Shown one piece after another: positions 59,465 through 64,000 of a stretch of DNA of 64,000 nucleotides. The stretch is from positions 7,352,800-7,416,799 of the forward strand of contig NC_034012.1 of the NCBI RefSeq assembly GCF_000346465.2, written 5' to 3'. Position 1 is the stretch's first letter. The number at the start of each line of letters is the position of its first letter. Under the pieces are notes generated by a model. It was not told where the DNA came from. It saw only the letters and a list, made by a program, of their open reading frames with translations, and ran no database searches. The translations under genes and the position numbers were made by a program. Origin of the DNA: Prunus persica. Taxonomy: Eukaryota; Streptophyta; Magnoliopsida; Rosales; Rosaceae.

Positions 59465-60882
59465 GCTGAATTTTTTCTCAGTTTTCGTGCATTTTGTCGT
59501 TGTTAGATGGGTTGGTTTTTCAACCAGAATGGTTCAAGTATATCAGAGCTGATCATGTAGAGGCTATATAGGGTAGAGATTTGAATAAGTGCTCTCTTGA
59601 GGTTTAACCATTTTAATGTGCATTGCTTTGTTTGGATATATTTTTGGAACAAATGTTAATGATCCCAGAGTGCTTTTCTGAGCTCAATATCAGTTTGGTA
59701 TGGAATGTGATGTTTTTGGAATACATGAATGTTGTTGATCCTTATAAAATGACGTGGAATGGATATTATCTTGATGTGTGATGGGCTGCACGATCTTGAT
59801 ATTGTGGGACGTGGGTTTGGGACAGCTATTTGGAGGGGTCCATCTTGAGATGGTGAATGGGCCTGATATTTCGATCTCCTATTAAACTGAATTTGAATTG
59901 ACTGAAAAATAACATGATTTCTTGACCTAAATTAAAATTGAGAAATAAATGAAATTTTCTTGTATCTTAATCAAAATTATGTAAATGCAGAGTTCTTGCG
60001 GTGAGTTATTAGCTGTGTGTTTAATTGAAAATCATATAGAGTTTTTAAATTTAATGAAATGATCATATGGCTAATATGAAGCTCCACATGAAAGATCCAT
60101 ATATGGCACACTCACTCTATAATTTTGCCATTTATATGAGATAACATAAACTCTGAACGGGTCATCCTCTGTAAAAGGTAGTTATCCTCTCACTCAGGTT
60201 CGATTCTTAGTCTAGTGGTATTTTTCTTTCTAATGTTCGAAAACATCCTAAGTCCAAGTCTGAATCCTCCTCCCTCAATTATAAACAAAACAAAAAAAAA
60301 AATAGCAAATGTGGTTTAAATCAATAAATATTTTTCTAACTCAAGTTTAAAAGATGAAAATTTTATTCTTCACTTGTAAATTACTTATGACCACAATTAT
60401 GTGTTGTGGTTTATTATCATTAAAAGAATTGATAAATGGCCAAATTAATTTAAGGTGCATAACTCTTCCCAATACGTTTACCTTGGGAAATAAGCGATGC
60501 AATGAAAATAGGAAAGAATCTAACACCGCTGTAATAATCTTTGGGTTCAATCCCTACTAGGTTTAGGGTTCTTCTTATTTATTATTACTTTTTTGGTAAT
60601 CAAAGTTGATTTATTACTTTTTTTTTGAAAATAAAGTTGATTTATTAATTGAAAAGCGTAAAGATGGTTTGAATCCAAGGTATCCCCTTGTGCAAGAATA
60701 CATATTTACCGTGTCTGTAAAATTGGACTTTGTGTGCTAGGAAAACAAAGAGCAGCAAGAAAAGGAAAGTCCTTTGGTCCAAAGCAATAATAAATAGACA
60801 GAAAATAAAATAAAATCTTAAGTTTTCTTGCTCGCTTGGGAATACTAAGGAATATGCCAAGGCAGTAGTAGGAAAAGAGACC
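59465..60882. other. Spacer between cytosolic PGK and pyruvate kinase
   Basis: 59465 to about 59700 is the PGK 3' UTR. The remainder is AT-rich. At 60205-60225, CAGGTTCGATTCTTAGTCTAGTGGTA resembles tRNA/SINE boxes but in the wrong order. No gene was seen. Confidence 0.55.
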
Positions 60883-60890
60883 TATAAATA
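60883..60890 (+). promoter_or_regulatory. TATA box of pyruvate kinase
   Basis: TATAAATA in GACCTATAAATATGTCATG lies 138 bp upstream of the ATG, giving an expected leader of roughly 100-110 nt. Confidence 0.55.
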
Positions 60891-61020
60891 TGTCATGTTT
60901 CAACACTTTATCAATCCATCAATTAAGCCACAACTCAAAACAGAACCTCCCGCCCAAGGAACCCTTTTCTCTCATAAACCCTACACATAAACCCTTTGCT
61001 TTCTTTGCCTTTCTTTGCCA

Positions 61021-63067
61021 ATGGAGAAGATACTTGAAGTTGTTGGGGATAGAAGGCCCAAGACTAAGATTGTGTGCACGTTGGGACCGTCATCGCGGTC
61101 TGTGGAGATGTTGGAGAAGCTTCTGAGGGCCGGCATGAATGTTGCTCGCTTCAACTTCTCACATGGAACTCATGCTTACCACCAAGAAACTCTTGACAAT
61201 CTCAGGATTGCCATGAACAACACTGGCATTCTCTGTGCTGTCATGTTGGACACTAAGGTAAAATTCAATATATGGTTTTGTGTATATTTACAGTCTTTTA
61301 TTTTGCTCTAGCTTTCTATCAAGTAAATCCGAAAATTATGTAAATCTGTTTTCCAAATTCAATCAAGTGTCCAGCTTTCAATTCCTTAAAAAAATTCATA
61401 GATCTTGGTTTTTATTGTGCGTCATTAGAATTTGTTCTCAATGCTATGAACTTTATTAACCCTTCTAAAATAATTGACACTTGTGTAAGAATGAGGATTC
61501 AAAGAGTTCATCTTCATATTTGGTCCTGCACTTAATTGATAAATTTGAGTTTGGGTAAATTTTCTACATGGTAGTACGAGAAACAGCTTGTTGATTTTTT
61601 TTTTTTTTTAAATTTAATTTTTATAAAATTCTTCCTTTTGTGTTTATTATGAACAATAATTGGCTAATAATGATGCTTTCTTTTGTTACAGGGTCCAGAA
61701 ATTCGAACAGGGTTGCTGAAAGATGGGCAATCCATAGATCTTAAACAGGGTCAAGAGATCACCATCACCACTGACTATACAATTCTTGGTGATGAGAACG
61801 TGATCTCTATGAGCTACAAAAGGTTGGCTGAGGATGTGAAACCCCAAACTGATATCTTGTGTGCTGATGGGAAAATTACTTTAAAGGTTCTGGCTTGTGA
61901 CAAGGAGCTCGGTTTGGTACACTGTCGCTGTGAGAACTCTGCAGAGTTGGGTGAGAAGAAGAATGTCAATCTCCCTGGAGTGGTTGTTGATCTGCCAACT
62001 CTAACAGAGAAGGACAAAGTTGATATCTTAGAGTGGGGAGTTCCGAATAAGATTGACATGATCGCGCTCTCTTTCGTGCGCAAAGGTTCAGACCTTGTTG
62101 AGGTCCGAAAAGTGTTGGGGGAGCATGCAAAGAATATAATGCTTATGTCCAAGGTATGTAGTTGGAAATTAGTTTTTGATCAGTAATATGATTGATACAA
62201 CATGTCAATAACTTTATACTGATTATTCTTGTTCTTTTGTGTTTTGTTCTTCCAAAGGTTGAGAATCAAGAAGGGGTTGCAAATTTCGATGAAATTCTTG
62301 CAAACTCGGATGCATTTATGGTGGCAAGGGGTGACCTTGGAATGGAAATTCCAATTGAGAAGATATTCTTAGCTCAGAAGTTGATGATAGAGAAGGCCAA
62401 CAGACAAGGAAAGCCGGTGGTGACTGCTACTCAGATGTTGGAGTCCATGGTCAAATCTCCTCGTCCCACCCGAGCTGAAGCCACTGATGTTGCCAATGCA
62501 GTCCTTGATGGAACCGACTGCGTGATGCTCAGCGGAGAAACTGCAGCCGGAGCCTATCCTGAAATTACAGTTCAAACCATGGCCAAAATCTGTGTTTCTG
62601 CAGAGGATTCTATAAACTATGGGGAGCTCTTCAAGAGAAAGATGGATGCTGCACGAATGCCTATGACCCCATTAGAGAGCTTGGCCTCCTCAGCAGTGCA
62701 GACGGCAAATTGCACCAAGGCTGCTCTGATTTTAGTCCTCACCAGAGGAGGAAGCACAGCGAAGCTTGTGGCTAAATACAGGCCAAGCATGCCAATTTTG
62801 TCTGTGGTGGTGCCTGAGATAACAACAGACACTTTTGAGTGGTCATGCAGTGATGCAGCTCCAGCAAGGCATAGCCTCATCTACAGGGGTGTTCTGCCTC
62901 TTCTCAGCTCTGGTTCCATTAGAGCTTCTCATGCTGAGTCCACAGAAGAGAGCATACAGTCTGCCATTCAATATGCAAAGGAAAAGGGTCTCTGCAAGCC
63001 TGGAGATTCGGTTGTGGTTCTGCACCGCGTTAACACTGACATGATCAAGATTTTGACTGTGATGTGA
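61021..63067 (+). CDS. Pyruvate kinase, cytosolic
   Basis: Exons 61021-61257, 61692-62153 and 62258-63067 give 502 aa. It converts phosphoenolpyruvate + ADP to pyruvate + ATP. The start MEKILEVVGDRRPKTKIVCT carries no transit peptide. Catalytic landmarks in order: ARFNFSHG, MLDTKGPEIRTG (split by intron 1), CADGKITLKV, GVVVDLPTLTEKDK, DMIALSFVRKGSDL, MSKVENQEGV (split by intron 2), VARGDLGMEIP (Mg/PEP site), KPVVTATQMLESM, and RAEATDVANAVLDGTDCVML with SGETAAG. The C-terminal domain ends VNTDMIKILTVM. The length is slightly below Arabidopsis At5g08570 (510, recalled). The upstream in-frame ATG at 61015 would add two residues. No break was seen. Confidence 0.96.
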
Positions 63068-63631
63068 GGATTCTTAGGAAAATTTAGGTCGACATTTACC
63101 TTTGATTTGCAGCATCCAGTTTAGGTTTCACCTTTTGTTTTAGAGTTTAATTATGAGGTCAGAACAAAAATAATATGATGATGAACTCATCTATTTTTGG
63201 CGGCATTGAAATTTTGAATTTTGTTCACATTTTATTCATGCCTCTCTCCAAGTGAGGGCTATATTTGAAAATTGAAAAAATACATTTTCCGACGAAATTT
63301 GCCTATCTTTTTGATAATTAAATATTATGTATATATTATTCAATGCCCAAATTGATTTTGAAGCCCAATGGGCTTTCACTTGATTCAACTTTCATTTATT
63401 AAGTGTGAGACTTCCACACTTATAAAGATCTCACTCTTTCTTCTTTCTACTAATGTGGGGCAAATGTCCTTGAATTTCATTCAAACTTCCAACATATTTA
63501 AAGTCCTTCAAGATCTCCGTGATTCATCTGTAAATGCCCTTTAAGGTCTTGCATCTATCAACCATGATATTATTTGGCTTCTTATAGCTAATGTTTACTA
63601 TTCTTTGAAGAAAAAAGACATACCTTCACCC

Positions 63632-63697
63632 CCCATAAGAGCTTCTCATGCTGAGTCCACATAAGAGATCATACGGTTTTCCATTGAATTTGCAAAG
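63632..63697 (+). pseudogene. Short duplicated piece of pyruvate kinase exon 3
   Basis: About 66 bp copies 62916-62980 of the gene just upstream. GAGCTTCTCATGCTGAGTCC is identical, then ACATAAGAGATCATACGG versus ACAGAAGAGAGCATACAG. A TAA replaces a Glu codon. It is too short to be a gene and lies 565 bp beyond the pyruvate kinase stop. Confidence 0.85.
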
Positions 63698-64000
63698 TCC
63701 CTTTACTTTAAGCATTATTAATTAATGTGGTATCTATTAACCATTATTAATTATGTTGATACCGTGACTAACTGAGCAACTAGCTAAGCTAGATTAACCA
63801 CGTGCCATGCTTTTAGAGGTCATCACCTTATCTAAAGAAGCCTTACCACAAGTCACAACTCTAAGCAAGGCAAGGAGTCTCACATTGGAAGACTACAAGA
63901 GGTGGAGACTCCCCTTCACCTATAAAATAAGACTACTCTCCACTTAGAAAAGAGTCCTGAGTCTTGAATCTTGACCCTTAGGCTTGGATCTTTGATCTTG
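63698..64000. other. Terminal intergenic stretch
   Basis: No gene was recognised. CACCTATAAAATAAGACTAC near 63918 followed by GAGTCCTGAGTCTTGAATCT could be a promoter or LTR-like start continuing beyond the window; the evidence is too weak to decide. Confidence 0.35.

Noticed and set aside
60205..60232. tRNA/SINE-like boxes (GGTTCGATTC then TAGTCTAGTGGTA)
   Set aside because: The B-like box precedes the A-like box, so neither strand gives a proper pol III promoter order, and no tRNA cloverleaf forms by eye.
62369..62880. Minus-strand open frames over pyruvate kinase exon 3
   Set aside because: Antisense shadows of the well-supported pyruvate kinase coding exon.

Overview
This 64 kb window is nuclear DNA from a flowering plant. 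The genes are split by short AT-rich GT-AG introns, and the encoded proteins are clearly plant ones: the DOCK-family exchange factor SPIKE1, plastid and cytosolic phosphoglycerate kinases, a plastid membrane metalloprotease-like protein and cytosolic pyruvate kinase. A woody rosid, probably Rosaceae, is my best guess. It rests on recalled protein similarity and is not shown by the sequence.

Layout. (1) 1-11677 (+): the last 20 coding exons of SPIKE1 (1317 residues); its 5' part lies outside the window. (2) 11.8-46.1 kb: a decaying tandem array of genes with a BMT5-like (DUF2431) Rossmann methyltransferase domain, all on the + strand. Each intact copy has three exons with conserved introns in the same phases. 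Seven copies are intact (starts at 14984, 23689, 25255, 31022, 36134, 40766 and 45261) and at least six are broken or reduced to fragments. (3) Embedded in the array are fossils of unrelated genes. Two copies of a segment carry the last exon of an ORANGE-type gene (+) facing a decayed U6 snRNA phosphodiesterase (USB1) gene (-). There is also a decayed CIA30/NmrA-type gene (-), a receptor-kinase scrap, an RNase T2-like scrap, a GC-rich nested minisatellite, two fields of a 20-bp palindrome, and non-autonomous DNA-transposon-like elements. (4) 46.5-63.1 kb: an orderly gene block with a VIR3-like HEAGH membrane protein (-), plastid PGK (+), cytosolic PGK (+) and cytosolic pyruvate kinase (+). All four reading frames are complete, and every exon sum is a multiple of three.

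How the genes relate. The right-hand block holds two isoforms of one enzyme in tandem: plastid PGK with a transit peptide, then cytosolic PGK. A cytosolic pyruvate kinase follows, so neighbouring genes encode two nearby steps of lower glycolysis. From memory, the VIR3-PGK neighbourhood matches Arabidopsis At1g56180-At1g56190, which supports both names. Each PGK gene carries a scrap of plastid DNA in an intron: rpoC2 in the plastid PGK and 16S rRNA in the cytosolic PGK.

The least ordinary part is the BMT5-like array. It has two alternative C-terminal tails, orphan copies of one tail, partial re-duplications of the exon-2 splice-acceptor region inside intron 1, one gene whose 5' end comes from the 3' flank of its neighbour, and a possible overlooked fourth exon. 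I found no tRNA genes, no CRISPR array and no autonomous transposon. All exon boundaries were read by eye from frame continuity and splice sites; none was checked against transcripts.
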